Below, piece by piece: positions 36,261 to 43,404 of a DNA stretch of 64,000 nt (position 1 is its first letter; each line of letters opens with the position of its first letter). Position numbers and translations under genes: made by a program. The notes under the pieces are model-generated. The model saw only the letters and a program-made list of their open reading frames with translations. It did no database searches and had not been told where the DNA came from. The stretch is from Cristatella mucedo (taxonomy: Eukaryota > Bryozoa > Phylactolaemata > Cristatellidae), in the NCBI GenBank assembly GCA_009760855.2, contig WPIO01000055.1:593501-657500 (forward strand). The letters run 5' to 3'.

Positions 36261-39200
36261 TGGCTTAGATAGAAATGGGTAATTGCTCCTGTAATGAAGC
36301 TTTGCAACTTTGAGAGGCTTCCTTCTGGATTAACTCTCCATAATCAGGTGCCACTCACTCGGGTTACAGGTGATTGCTGTGGCCTCGAACGAATATACTG
36401 ACCACATCGTTACAGAAGCACAGCCCATCTTGCCGACTGAAGAAGTTAGAACAAATTCCGTGATGCTTTCTTCGATCTAATACTTTCACATTGTCCTCCT
36501 CCAACAAGCTCCACTTATTATGGCCAGTTCTAGGAAGCTTAGAATTGGACTCAATAAGACTGTCTGCGATAAGATCGTTACAGCCTTTCTGATTGAAAAA
36601 AAGTCTGGTTTTCTCTCCTCAGCCTGTGAAATTGTGAAATTGGAATCTGTATCTGCAATATCTGCCTTGCTGTCTGACGCTGCTCTCACTTGAAGGTGGC
36701 TGATCCCTCTCCAGAGTGGTTGGGCCGGGACCTCAGAGTCGTATGGTACTGGACGCTGGACAAAGAAATGTGTGGATGCATTAAGGGATCCTTACGCCCT
36801 TTCCAGTTCGGCATTTAGCAGGGCTACCATGCAGGAGTACAGCAGCTGCTTGAGTCGTCAGTCGGTTACCAAATTCTTGGGGTTGTGAACTTGATGGCTC
36901 TCCTTTCTCTCTTGCCTGTAAGCATATCTTAACTACGTAAAAAAAATAAAAGCTGATATTTCACACTTTAGCTAATATTGTCCAATAAACTTCATCTAGC
37001 AAGCTGCAATTATTTATTGTAGCTTGGACAATTTCTCTTGCAGTGTTTGCACGTGAAATGAGCATCTTGAAATCGTGAAATGAGCATGTCTAGCTCTTTC
37101 TTGTCTTGATTCCCGACAGACACGTCGAAGTATACTTTGTAGACTGCCTACACTGTACATCTTAGCAGATGCTTTCGCGTATTATTTCTTACTCTTGTCT
37201 TGGTCAGATTGTCGATGCACGTAGCAAATTGCATCTGCTGGGTACAAGAAACCTCTGGATATCATTTTAATCACGCATGGCTATTTACCATTCTGTAACT
37301 CCGCAAGAACATAATAAATTTAAAAAAATGCACCTATTTATGACAGCATTTAGTGGATCCCTGTGATTAGTCCTTTTTGTGCTTATGCGTGCTGACACTG
37401 TTGCATGCTGCCACTAACCACACTTGCATGCTGACCCTGTGCATGTCACCTCTAACCATGTTATTCGTGTTGTTTATCAAGTATGATACCGCTCATCACT
37501 CGATCGTGTTTCCTTTGCAGCAAATGTAAAGCGCCTAGAAAGAGATTGCGTTCTCTGAGGGCGCTTTATCAAGTGCATTATTATTGTTACTATTAAATTT
37601 TTTGTTTAAGGCACCTCTGCTGTTGCACGTCAATGCATACTATAACATAAATTCAAAAGTTCGTTTAAGGCAACTCTACTGTTGCACTTCTATGGATACT
37701 ACTTTATGATGTTACAGGGTGCCTAACCCTCGATAATTCCGGTAGCAGCAACAGGCATGCTAATGTGTTCGAATCTGACGTCGGCCTCATCGTGCCTATC
37801 AGAAAACCAGGGAATTTAAACAAAATCATTTACATGACCACAGAAGCAGTTTTATCTGGAACTATACAGCTATTTTCTATTAATTTTTAGTCAAAAAATG
37901 GATTAGGAAATCATACTTTGTACCCCAAGGACAAAAAACTGAAATCTCTCACCCAGGCTGCTTACGCAGGCACCAGACACCAGCCTTTTTTCAGTAGCTC
38001 TGCCAATACTGAAATGCAGTGGTCCAGTTTAGACAAAACAAAGAAGCTAGTAAGATCTTTAGTGATATGTAGTCCCTAATCTTGGACAGGGATCGAGCCT
38101 TATGACTAGCTGTTGAGATGGTCATCGGATTACCACCGTTGTGCGTTAAGCAGTCGTCAAAGAGGACACGTAAAAGTACAACGGCTGTGGATTTGGAATA
38201 CAGCTGAGTACAAAGCAACGAGTAGCTGTGCCAGCAGCCTAGTTTATTAAGTGGCATCGGAGTCTTAGCGGCTGCCACTGCTGCTTGCAGTGGGAAGTTA
38301 ATGAAACGCCTCCGGCAGGACCCACGGATTGACCCAGGTTTTACCTTACGACCCAAGATCCCGTGATCTGGGTCGTAAAGAACGAACTTCTTTTCCTAGG
38401 GGTGGAGGGGGGCTACAGCTGCTCCCACTTTGCGGCCTCGGGTCGTGGGTTGCAGCCCTGCAGCAGGAGGCCATCCTGGCTCTTCTGCTGCTATAGAAAT
38501 GATGCTGTTTGATCGGCAAATATTTACTTACTTCGTGCATGCAGATGAAGCAAATTTTTAGGAACGTTGGTGGTGGCAGCTTAAATTGTGTAGTGTCAGT
38601 GAGGGGATGCTATGAGATTAATGTGTAGAGAGTTCCTAACTTGAAAGGCCAAGAAGCTGAATGCACGGCCTCCCGAGTATTTGAGGTTGGTTAGCGGCTC
38701 AGCTGGCAGACTAAGCGTTAGAGAAGTCTCTGGGTCGTAGCCTAGGGATGAGGCTCTCTCACTTTACCACTCTGGTCAAGGGTTCGAGTTCTGGGCAGGC
38801 AGTTCTTTGTTGCTCACTTCAAGCAGGAGCGATAGCTGCCAAGGCGGTTCTACCGCTATGCAAGTGAGGCTGTTGAATCGGCTAACCTTTGAACCTTTGC
38901 TTTGCCCCCCTCCCCTCCCCCGATCTTAGCCTTGGGGTAAGGCCTTCTCACAACGCGACCCAGGTCATGGGTTCGAGTCACGCAGGAGGCAGCAATTCAT
39001 CATTTTTACCTAAGCTTTTTTTTAATTTAGGAGGATAAACCTAAGCAGTCAGTATTTCAGATAAAGTAAACCGGGACACTGATCACTGAATGAAGTTAGC
39101 TGGAAATGGATTACCGGACTCGAAAGTCGATGCACTGTTTGACGAGAAACCGGCTCAGGGCCGAGAGAAGCTGAAAAGAGAGTGTGGCAGTTGCTGCTGC

Positions 39201-41390
39201 GTTCACGACAGACGAGGGCCCAGCTGCCGAGTTTTGCACCGTCTGTAAGCGGCTTGCTGCACGGGCAGAGCAGTCCAACAACCAAGCCACGGCTGGAGGG
39301 GTAGACCCAGGCCGTCACCTAGGCCACTTTTACCTGAAAATCTTCATGCGCCCAGTACCCAGCGCCGAAATGCTGCTGATCTTAATAGGAAAGGAGTGTC
39401 CTCCCCTCCCTCCAGCCTAGCCCTCCTTTCCTTTCCTTCCCTTCCTTCAATCCTGAGGTAGCTGATTGAGCCGAGATTCTCTGTGGGGGCTTGTCTCAGC
39501 AATATTGACCCTCGGCTATTTGTCGTTAACCGATCGGAATCGCCGCATCCCCTCTTGCCTGACTAACATCTGCCCTTGACCTTTGGAAGCCGATGACGTC
39601 TGGCCATGATTTGGGCAGTCAGTCGCACAGGCTTCGCTGGCTGAGGTTGGTGGCATCACTGAGCCCTTGGCACTTGGGCACTGCCACCGGCTTAATTATG
39701 GTGGGTGGGCAGACGGGATCTTAACTACGGCAGAGGATCCTGCTGGGAGCACAGGCCTGTGCACCTCGTGTTTGCTTGGGTAATATGCTGCTGCTGTAAC
39801 TTGATCAACGATTAACTAGTGCAGCCTCTGCCACCTCTTTAGAAGTGTGACACTCATACTTAGTTACCTGGTCAATTAGTCTGGGCCGTAATTGCTACAC
39901 AGATGACACACAGGCAGCTGTACGAGTGTTGCGATCCCTCCTTGCATTCCTGCTCGTCAAGCTCGTCTTAGTGCTGACGTTTGTGCTTGGATGGCAGCAA
40001 GCTTTCGCAAATCGAGTGGCGATAAAGCCAACCAATTAATTAAGAGCAGTTATCCAGTGTTAACTCGGAAATTGAAAAGAAGATAACAATAATAATGCAC
40101 TTGATAAAGCGCCCTCAGAGAACTCAATCTCTTCCTAGGCGCTTTATATTTGCTGCAAAGGGAAACGCGATTGAAAAGTGAGTAAAATCATGCTTGATAA
40201 ACAACATAAATAACATGGTTAGAGGGGACGTGCACAGGGTCAGTATGCAATATTAATTATAATAATAACAATAATGCACTTGATAAAGCGCCCTCAGAGA
40301 ATTCAATCTCTTTCTAGGCGCTTTGCATTTGCTGCAAAGGGAAACGCGATTGAATGGTGAGTAATATCATGCTTGATAAACAACATAAATAACATGGTTA
40401 GAGGGGACGTGCACAGGGTCAGTATGCAATATTAGTTATAATAATAATAATAATGCACTTGATAAAGCGCCCTCAGAGAACTCAATCTCTTCCTAGGCGC
40501 TTTACATTTGCTGCAAAGGGAACCGCGATTGAATCGCAAGTGTGGTTAGTGGCAGCATGCACAGTGTCAGCACGCATAAGCACAGGTGGGCTCGACTAGC
40601 ACATCCTGTAGCCTCTGCCCTTAAGCCCATATGTCCTGTTCCAAAGTGACCTTTCACTAGACTACTTCACTCAAGTCTTCCTGCTTTCAGCTACTTTCCA
40701 AAAGTGCTAAAATTCGGGCCTGCTTAGACATGGACAGCGCATCCTAGTTGGTCCGTGCATTTGTTGCATTACATATGTTCTCAGCTGATTTAACTGCCTT
40801 ATTTGCATAGCAGCACAAGAGCCTAAACGGCTATCGTCGCTTGCTGTGGCGAATGAAGGATCGCTGAACTGAAGGATTCGTACCCACGCCCTCGCGCTTG
40901 AAGACCAATCACGCTACCTCTTGGTCTATCACGGCCCCGGTAAATGAGCCTCATAATAACTTGCACCATTCCGACGGGCTACTTTTTGCCGTACTGTGCT
41001 GTTTTACTCTATCGCTTAAGACGGGCGGTTTTGGCCACCGATTGTGTACCGAGAGTGCACTGGCCATTTTTCGGAAACTCGCAGACTTAATTACCAATCG
41101 GTCATTTTGAGTTGGCGTGGTTACAGACTGCATTATGTTGCATCACCTTCACCTTCGTGTTGCACTTGCCCTGCCTCTGTCAACCTAGCACCAGCTTGCC
41201 ACTGTTAATTTGCCTCTGCTGCTGTTGCTTCCAAAGCTTTTGGCTTGTAAGCACTGCATATTTTTTATCCCTGTGTCACTTCAGAAATGATTGATTTTTT
41301 TCTGTCACTTGCAGTGCCTCGTCGTTGCTGGTCACCGCCTCTGAGGATGGCAGCGCTCGTGTGTTCCACCTACATAAACCTGAGCGCTAG
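17592..41390 (+). CDS. AAMP: AAMP-family WD40-repeat protein, complete, 10 exons
   Basis: Spliced CDS: 17592-17691, 20661-20774, 20899-21015, 21986-22125, 25301-25532, 28876-28997, 31365-31507, 34010-34100, 34244-34398, 41315-41390; total 1290 nt, 429 residues plus stop, against 434 in human AAMP. All nine introns are GT/AG and phases match at each junction. Residues 1-71 form an acidic tail; residues 72-429 carry WD40 blades, with family motifs such as ATGDMSGLVQVW, NLWMWRIPGGECKTF, GYGDGTIKLWDL and MTGSVDGTANIY. Known of the family: an eight-bladed beta-propeller scaffold, mainly cytoplasmic, linked to cell migration in vertebrates; yeast Sqt1 is a chaperone for ribosomal protein uL16. The start codon has G at -3 and +4. 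Oddity: a Gly/Ala-rich insertion near residues 290-310 compared with vertebrates. Introns are full of LINE and SINE debris, yet the coding frame is intact, so the gene is probably functional. Confidence 0.95.
18500..19245 (-). mobile_element. LINE-1f 3' part
   Basis: Stem-loop gcaccctcagcgaacttgat near 18527; reverse-strand SFGDCAF-like block, KKKLKMHIFITAFRGSWRFV and RLVCRTRRNCH. Frames broken. Confidence 0.8.
19250..19500 (-). mobile_element. Non-LTR fragment, diverged
   Basis: tttgggagcagagtaactga and gcctccaagggatttgaagg are the antisense of the SFG/APK region of the LINE-1f type, but clearly more diverged, possibly another subfamily. Confidence 0.45.
19573..19745 (-). mobile_element. 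SINE-A copy
   Basis: cagatttaacagcatct, gaagagcctttacggctatc, gattcgaacccacgacttc (B box) and ttacctagtatgccatc (A box), reverse orientation. Confidence 0.85.
19750..19890 (+). mobile_element. LINE-2f internal fragment
   Basis: ctccttcatacctagctgaa encodes APSYLAE-like residues, followed by ttagctataccgctcttcat and ggtgatggaacgttttgctc, the GDRSFSS block, with frame breaks. Confidence 0.55.
20395..20560 (-). mobile_element. LINE-1f 3' end
   Basis: (AAT)n, gcgctatcagataactgaat and ctaggcactttacagatgct, then 3'-UTR sequence. It ends about 100 bases before AAMP exon 2. Confidence 0.75.
20661..20774 (+). CDS. AAMP: AAMP exon 2
   Basis: Acceptor tttctag before 20661, donor gtatcc at 20775, phases 1 and 1. 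Encodes the rest of the acidic tail (VEMDDDNDEAEPDDD) and the segment entering the first blade (AEVVFTKHT). It is followed by a short 124-nt intron. Confidence 0.88.
20899..21015 (+). CDS. AAMP: AAMP exon 3 (first WD40 blade)
   Basis: Acceptor gctgtaag before 20899, a weak AAG-type site; donor gtacgt at 21016. Encodes SVFCISLNPASTLAATGG then VDDKAYVWNV, which aligns with the first WD repeat of AAMP proteins. Phase 1 at both ends. Confidence 0.93.
21213..21292 (+). mobile_element. LINE-1f tail-only copy
   Basis: tagcaaatgtaaagcgccta, gaaatagattgagttctctg, ggggcgctttatcaagtgca and (TTA)n: the stem-loop and tail and nothing more. Confidence 0.85.
21295..21640 (-). mobile_element. LINE-1f 3' part
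   Basis: (AAT)n, gcaccctcggagaacccaat, 3' UTR with gatcgaatggttagtggtag, then antisense of the FKxxLKTHLF end. It abuts an oppositely oriented tail-only copy. Confidence 0.85.
21986..22125 (+). CDS. AAMP: AAMP exon 4 (second WD40 blade)
   Basis: Acceptor ctttcag before 21986, donor gtttgt at 22126. Encodes GHRDSVVHTSFSHDG and ATGDMSGLVQVWNM, ending ISDLE. The GH...VW spacing is typical of a WD repeat and closely matches vertebrate AAMP. Confidence 0.95.
22126..23119 (+). other. AAMP intron 4, first part
   Basis: No repeat, RNA gene or exon recognised in the first kilobase of this intron. Confidence 0.55.
23120..23997 (+). mobile_element. LINE-1f 3' half, 5'-truncated after the RT active site
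   Basis: Encodes ADICTWMAANFLKLSNDKN, then in shifted frames RNLGVLFQ, KIWACSDRDTTSKLVHPFVT and CTGSQSSS. Then the 3' UTR and stem-loop (ggtgcctagaaagagatcaa) and (ATT)n at 23980-23997. Confidence 0.85.
24000..24522 (+). mobile_element. LINE-1f copy with inverted RT segment and sense 3' tail
   Basis: 24000-24220 and 24293-24430 are antisense RT sequence; their reverse complements match 45050-45290 and 44920-45045. 24455-24522 is the sense stem-loop and (ATT)n tail. The order, inverted segment then sense tail, is that of a twin-primed insertion. A tail-only copy (24222-24290) is inserted in the inverted part. Confidence 0.7.
24222..24290 (+). mobile_element. LINE-1f tail-only copy nested in another LINE
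   Basis: tagaaagagattagtcctct, gagggtgctttatcaagtgt and (ATT)n. Removing it joins atcaa to aaatgcatcc, restoring continuity with the antisense RT sequence expected from 45050. Confidence 0.75.
24523..25300 (+). other. AAMP intron 4, last part
   Basis: Nothing recognised apart from the acceptor of exon 5. Confidence 0.5.
25301..25532 (+). CDS. AAMP: AAMP exon 5 (third and fourth WD40 blades)
   Basis: Acceptor ttttgtag before 25301, donor gtgagc at 25533; enters in phase 0 and leaves in phase 1. Encodes WLGWHFGTHVLFACDAD, then NLWMWRIPGGECKTFSGG, and GYGDGTIKLWDLRTSHPIHS. Longest exon of the gene. Confidence 0.95.
25533..27480 (+). other. AAMP intron 5, first part
   Basis: About 1.9 kb with no recognised element. 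Only a short CAG run at 26627-26640 and an A11 run at 26505 stand out. Confidence 0.5.
27485..27960 (-). pseudogene. Tc1/mariner transposase fossil
   Basis: Reverse strand reads IFQQNDCPKSTR, matching the FQQDNDPKHTA block, then DLNSTEHLWDEVETG, matching SPDLNPIEHLWDEL, and a C-terminal CQVFGKF-like segment. Frames are broken and stops are frequent. Lies in AAMP intron 5. Confidence 0.75.
28019..28310 (-). mobile_element. LINE-2f 3' end
   Basis: atgtatctccgtcagtaact at the tail end, then gcagctttcggtacgcattc and the antisense of MLPTFSLLRETKSVGYRMRT. Confidence 0.88.
28510..28735 (-). mobile_element. LINE-2f 3' end
   Basis: gtaatgtatctctgtctgta, gcgcactcatagccttagcg and gctttcggtacgcattcggt; second copy of the same end 200 bases after the previous one. 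Confidence 0.88.
28876..28997 (+). CDS. AAMP: AAMP exon 6 (fifth WD40 blade)
   Basis: Acceptor cgtgcag before 28876, donor gtcagt at 28998. Encodes GQEAHTNHVTCMERHPAADS and LIMTGSVDGTANIYN, ending STAK. Leaves in phase 0. Confidence 0.94.
29098..29262 (-). mobile_element. SINE-A-like copy, diverged
   Basis: gctagctgattctacagcct, cagccttgcagctattgctt, gactcgaacccacgacctag (B box) and ctctgggctacgacc in place of the A box. Confidence 0.7.
29404..29535 (-). mobile_element. SINE-A copy, diverged
   Basis: cctagctgattaaatagcct, then a disturbed body and gacccacgacctggttcggg. The A-box end is lost. Confidence 0.65.
29748..29930 (+). mobile_element. SINE-A copy
   Basis: gagccgtgatggcacacaag, gtcgtgggttcgattcctgc (B box) and gtgatagccgtaaaggctct, ending near ctgtaaaatctg. 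Confidence 0.87.
30010..30245 (-). mobile_element. LINE-1f 3' part, no tail
   Basis: cagctgattagtgatggtat, catgc- and ggacaattcgcaagga-type 3' UTR, then antisense of the SFG/APK block near 30190-30245. Confidence 0.55.
30250..30540 (+). mobile_element. LINE-1f internal fragment, opposite orientation
   Basis: cttgtctctcgtaaacagct corresponds to LVCRERR, and near 30470 the frame reads TNLRSSGDLAFNSKALKVW, equivalent to RTNLKSFGDRAFSSYAPKAW. It faces the minus-strand fragment on its left. Confidence 0.6.
30563..30750 (+). mobile_element. SINE-A copy, best preserved
   Basis: tRNA-like head with A box TGGCTCACTAGG (30575-30586) and B box GGCTCGAATCC (30627-30637), 40 bases apart, fitting a type-2 RNA polymerase III promoter. 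Then tgggcgatcctttatcgcca, agcggtggtgatagccggaa, ctgttaaatcagctag and an ATTT tail at 30733-30749. Confidence 0.92.
30751..31364 (+). other. AAMP intron 6, last part
   Basis: No recognised element or exon. Confidence 0.5.
31365..31507 (+). CDS. AAMP: AAMP exon 7 with Gly/Ala-rich insertion
   Basis: Acceptor ttcttgcag before 31365, donor gtaagt at 31508, leaving in phase 2. Starts LLVSFDCRTGSTEK, passes through a Gly/Ala-rich linker, and ends FSVESVGLYK. Vertebrate AAMP has a Glu/Ser-rich linker at the same place, so this is a variable loop rather than a blade core. Confidence 0.9.
31508..32014 (+). other. AAMP intron 7, first part
   Basis: No recognised element or exon. Confidence 0.5.
32015..32250 (-). 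mobile_element. LINE-1f 3' end
   Basis: gcaccttcagagaactgaat, ctaggcactttacagatgct, then the aagtgattagttgtaacatt UTR variant that also occurs at 365-560. Confidence 0.75.
32415..32570 (+). mobile_element. SINE-A-like copy, diverged
   Basis: taggccagcggtaaggtgct (A-box region), gacccaggtcgtgggtcctg and actgcaagtgggatcgatag, ending taagccga. Confidence 0.65.
32935..33235 (-). mobile_element. LINE-2f 3' end
   Basis: tgtatctccgtctgtaactc, gcgcactcacagcttaagca, then the antisense C-terminus and attgtggatgcaagttctac. Ends at tagaatgtaatgtaatgtaa. Confidence 0.88.
33238..33400 (-). mobile_element. LINE-2f 3' end, second copy
   Basis: (TGTAA)n tail at 33238-33256, then gcgcactcacagcctaagcg and cttcgtctcatgcaacaaag. 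It directly follows the previous copy in the same orientation. Confidence 0.88.
33401..34009 (+). other. AAMP intron 7, last part
   Basis: Unique sequence; only a (CCAT)n run at 33742-33762 flanked by C8/C6 runs stands out. Confidence 0.5.
34010..34100 (+). CDS. AAMP: AAMP exon 8 (sixth WD40 blade)
   Basis: Acceptor cattttcag before 34010, donor gtttag at 34101. The first base completes the codon split by the phase-2 intron. Encodes QPLAAAGTLSNTVNIYDVPT and CRFTLANE. A second AG lies 4 bases downstream, but only the first AG keeps the frame from exon 7. Confidence 0.92.
34244..34398 (+). CDS. AAMP: AAMP exon 9 (seventh WD40 blade)
   Basis: Acceptor ccgtcttag before 34244, donor gtgagt at 34399, phases 0 and 2. 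Encodes SSIVKLRWDDSAPLLYVADL, AAVSLWDARSG and GHAADILDFELS. Separated from exon 8 by only 143 nt. Confidence 0.95.
34938..35200 (-). mobile_element. LINE-1f 3' end with (AAT)n tail
   Basis: (AAT)14 at 34938-34981, gcaccttcagagaacttaat, gatcgaatggttaatggtag and later catgcaaatatggttagggg. Confidence 0.88.
35425..35580 (-). mobile_element. LINE-1f 3' end with (AAT)n tail
   Basis: (AAT)n at 35428-35457, gcaccctcagagaactcaat, tgcaattgaatggtgagtaa and atcatgcttgataaac, then unrelated sequence. Confidence 0.88.
35590..36015 (-). other. Unidentified open frame in AAMP intron 9
   Basis: Reverse-strand frame of about 140 codons from 36010, beginning MLLAITKKGLATRDRVLNGK and with VANPGWMLMQRQQIVKFIP. 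Past 35590 it runs into antisense LINE tail. Coding-like composition but no family recognised; possibly a fragment of an unlisted transposon. Confidence 0.25.
36178..36256. repeat. Compound microsatellite (AC)n(AG)n
   Basis: Pure AC (36178-36208) then pure AG (36209-36256). Confidence 0.97.
36257..37319 (+). other. AAMP intron 9, unassigned
   Basis: No supported element or exon. Confidence 0.45.
37320..37600 (+). mobile_element. LINE-1f 3' end
   Basis: aaaaaaatgcacctatttat (KMHLFMTAFSG), 3' UTR, stem-loop aaagcgcctagaaagagatt...gagggcgctttatcaa and (ATT)n. Confidence 0.9.
37601..38235 (+). other. AAMP intron 9, unassigned
   Basis: A short direct repeat (gttgcacgtcaatgcatact / gttgcacttctatggatact) at 37622 and 37681. 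Antisense of a LINE-2f-like DxxSLSKIRDY segment may be present at 38060-38120. Confidence 0.4.
38236..38350 (-). mobile_element. SINE-A-like copy, diverged
   Basis: tttattaagtggcatcggag, gtcttagcggctgccactgc and gacccacggattgacccagg, reverse orientation. Confidence 0.5.
38395..38530 (+). mobile_element. SINE-A-like copy, diverged
   Basis: gcggcctcgggtcgtgggtt, gcagccctgcagcaggaggc and ctcttctgctgctatagaaa, then gatgctgtttgatcggc. Confidence 0.6.
38560..38700 (-). mobile_element. LINE-1f fragment, diverged
   Basis: gtggtggcagcttaaattgt, gagagttcctaacttgaaag and cacggcctcccgagtatttg: antisense 3' UTR and SFG/APK block. Confidence 0.5.
38725..39000 (+). mobile_element. Two SINE-A-like heads in a row
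   Basis: 38725-38895: gtcgtagcctagggatgagg, caagggttcgagttctggg (B box), aagcaggagcgatagctgcc and ctgttgaatcggctaacc. 38925-39000: a second head, tcttagccttggggtaaggc and gtcatgggttcgagtcacgc (B box), with no body. Confidence 0.6.
39060..39330 (-). mobile_element. LINE-1f internal fragment, diverged
   Basis: Antisense of the VCRERRSC and QNSAA region: gtggcagttgctgctgcgtt, cacgacagacgagggcccag and ccgagttttgcaccgtctgt. Confidence 0.6.
39331..39889 (+). other. AAMP intron 9, unassigned
   Basis: Only a CCTTCC-rich run at 39425-39450 stands out. Confidence 0.45.
39890..40080 (+). mobile_element. LINE-1f internal fragment (around the RT active site)
   Basis: ttgctacacagatgacacac resembles the YADDTQ box, then gacgtttgtgcttggatggc (DICTWM) and agctttcgcaaatcgagtgg. 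Confidence 0.6.
40082..40560 (-). repeat. Tandem array of LINE-1f 3' ends, 2.6 copies of about 180 bp
   Basis: The same unit, gcacttgataaagcgccctc to gtgcacagggtcagtatgca plus a short AAT tail, begins at 40094, 40276 and 40455. Periods are 182 and 179 bases. The third copy is cut after ggaaccgcgattgaatcgca. Confidence 0.93.
40600..40780 (+). mobile_element. LINE-1f internal fragment
   Basis: tgttccaaagtgacctttca corresponds to LFQSDLS, followed by aaattcgggcctgcttagac (KIRACLD) and catcctagttggtccgtgca. Confidence 0.6.
40783..40937 (-). mobile_element. SINE-A copy, diverged
   Basis: cagctgatttaactgcctta, cacaagagcctaaacggcta, gattcgtacccacgccctcg and gctacctcttggtctatcac, reverse orientation. 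Confidence 0.75.
40938..41314 (+). other. AAMP intron 9, last part
   Basis: No element recognised; it ends in the tttttttctgtcacttgcag acceptor of exon 10. Confidence 0.5.
41315..41390 (+). CDS. AAMP: AAMP exon 10 (last WD40 blade and stop)
   Basis: Acceptor tcacttgcag before 41315. Encodes SSLLVTASEDGSARVFHLHK and PER, then TAG at 41388-41390. The C-terminus matches the end of AAMP proteins. It follows a 6.9-kb intron, the longest of the gene. Confidence 0.95.
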
Positions 41391-41975
41391 TGGCTGAGGT
41401 TCATCGTGTCAACATGAACCGGTTACGTGTGTGTGTCCGTGTGGTGGGCTGGCATGCTCTCACGCAGCCGTCTGCAGTCCACCTTGCAGTCCTCGTGTGT
41501 GTGTTCCACACACATCAGCTGCCGGGCCTCTGCTCATCGCATGGGCAGAGTGCGTGTCAGCAGTTCAGGCACCTGTCGGTTGACCCCATCCCTATTCCTG
41601 AACGTCGCGATCCGGCTGCTTTGGGCTGTAGTGGATAACCGCGTCGCATCGCGGATACTCTTGAGGCATCTACTCGAGCCAAAGCCGTTTATGCTGGCGA
41701 AGCTGGCAGCTGTCAGATCTCTCAGCCTTCGTGCAGACGCCCTAGCAGGTTCCACTTTGATTGCCCCCCCCCAAATTCTTTGGCTGCGATTGATGAGCAC
41801 AAAGGTCGGCTGGCAGAGCTGTCAGTGTGGTAACCGATCACGTGCTTCTTCGGAATTTTGTAGAAAATTCTATACAGTCAATGATTCGGTGTTTTACTGA
41901 GGCACAGCCACTGCAATGCTTGCGTGATTGTAGCTCGTACACGTAATATTATTCTACCAATAAATTCGAATTATC
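41391..41975 (+). other. AAMP: AAMP 3' untranslated region (inferred)
   Basis: Unique sequence from the stop codon to just past the first good AATAAA. No repeat is recognisable in it. The end is inferred from the poly(A) signal; the cleavage site is not visible. Confidence 0.6.
41959..41964 (+). terminator. AAMP: Poly(A) signal AATAAA of AAMP
   Basis: AATAAA 569 nt after the AAMP stop and before the next LINE (42215). It is the first canonical signal after the stop codon. Confidence 0.6.
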
Positions 41976-42214
41976 CTGCTCGTTTGTTTTGCTGGCAACG
42001 GTTGCCAAGTGTGATTATCAAATTTAACCTGAACACGTTATCGCTGAGAGCTGGCGTGCTTTGACGAATCAAGCAGGCCATCAGTACAGTACATACTGGT
42101 CACATAGCAAGACGAATTAGTTAAGCCTACTGCAGCAAGAAAAACGTGCTGTTTGTGTAGTGACTCGCATGGAGGGAGATCCAGTTGCCTTGGCAGCCCG
42201 GTTTCATAAACAAA

Positions 42215-43403
42215 TAGCAGATAATAATAATAATAATAATAATAATAATAGTGTACTTGATAAAGCGCCCCCAGAGAACTCAATCTCTTTCTAGGCGCTT
42301 TACATTTGCTGCAAAGGGAAATGCAATTAAATGGTAAGTAAAATCATGCTTGAAAAACAAACAAATTGAATAACATGGTTAGGGGTGACATGCACAGGGT
42401 CAGCATGCAAATATGGTTAGTGGCAGCATGCACAGTGTCAGCACGCATAAGCACATCAAGGACGAATCACAGGGACCCACTAAATGCTGTCCTAAATAGG
42501 TGTGTTTTTAGGTTCCTTTTAAATGTGGTCAGGTCAGGGGATGTTCTGACGCAGGTCGGGAGTGAGTTCCAGGCTTTGGGAGCATACGAACTAAATGCAC
42601 GGTCTCCAAAGGATTTGAGGTTTGCACGAGGTATTTCTAGACTGTTGGATTCCGAAAAGCAGGTGGTACGACGCATGGCCTGATGGGGTAGTATATCTGA
42701 GAGATAGGCTGGAGCCATAGAATGAAGGGACCTAAAAGTGAGCAACAAAACCTTGAAGTCAATCCGTTGCTTGACTGGTAGCCAGTGCAGGTCGGCGAGA
42801 AGTGGAGTAATGTGGCAACTGCGACGCTGACGACAGACAAGCCAAGCTGCAGAGTTTTGCACCAGCGGCAATCGCCTGATCGCACATGCTGGGAGGCCAG
42901 TAAGCAGTGAGTTGCAGAAGTCGAGACGAGATGTCGCGAATGCATAGACCAACTTGGACGTGGTATCCTTATCTAAATAAGTCCGAATTTTAGCTATGTT
43001 ATGAAGCTGAAAATAGGCAGATTTGACCGTGGAGCTGATGTGGTCGTCTAACGAGAGGTCGCTTTGGAATATGACACCTAGATTTCGAGCTGATTCGACA
43101 GGAGATATGCTGGCAGAGCCAATTTTGAGAGACAGCCTCTCCAATCTCTGAATCACACTGGGTTTTCCCATAACTAATAAGTTAGTTGTATCATCGTTTA
43201 GTTTTAGAAAATTTGCTGCCATCCATGTGCAGATATCATCAATGCATGCAGCATGTGAGTTTAGAGAATTTGAGGTGCTCGAAGGCTGGGAGGGATCAAA
43301 GCAAAGGTACAACTGAGTGTCATCCGCATAGAAATGAAAGCCTAGATTGTGCTTGGCAATCGCATCAGCAAGAGGGAGAGTATAAACCGTGAAAAGAACC
43401 GGA
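42215..43403 (-). mobile_element. LINE-1f 3' half with RT active site and intact 3' end
   Basis: Reverse frame from 43400 is open for about 310 codons: LFTVYTLPLADAIAKH, YADD box at 43319-43330, DICTWMAANFLKLNDDTTN, NLGVIFQSDLSLDD, FATSRLDFCNSLLTGLPA, LHWLPVKQRIDFK, SFGDRAFSSYAPKAWNSLPT and LKTHLFRTAFSG. Then the 3' UTR, stem-loop and (AAT)n at 42221-42251. It is 5'-truncated and lies head to head with the inverted 5' part. Family: CR1/L2-like non-LTR reverse transcriptase. Best-preserved copy in the window, probably the youngest. Confidence 0.93.
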
Positions 43404-43404
43404 A

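Noticed and set aside
40082-40560. CRISPR-like or satellite array
   Set aside because: The units are copies of the LINE-1f 3' end including its stem-loop; only 2.6 units are present.
41427-41900. 157-codon frame after the AAMP stop
   Set aside because: It lies in the AAMP 3' UTR and matches nothing; chance frame.
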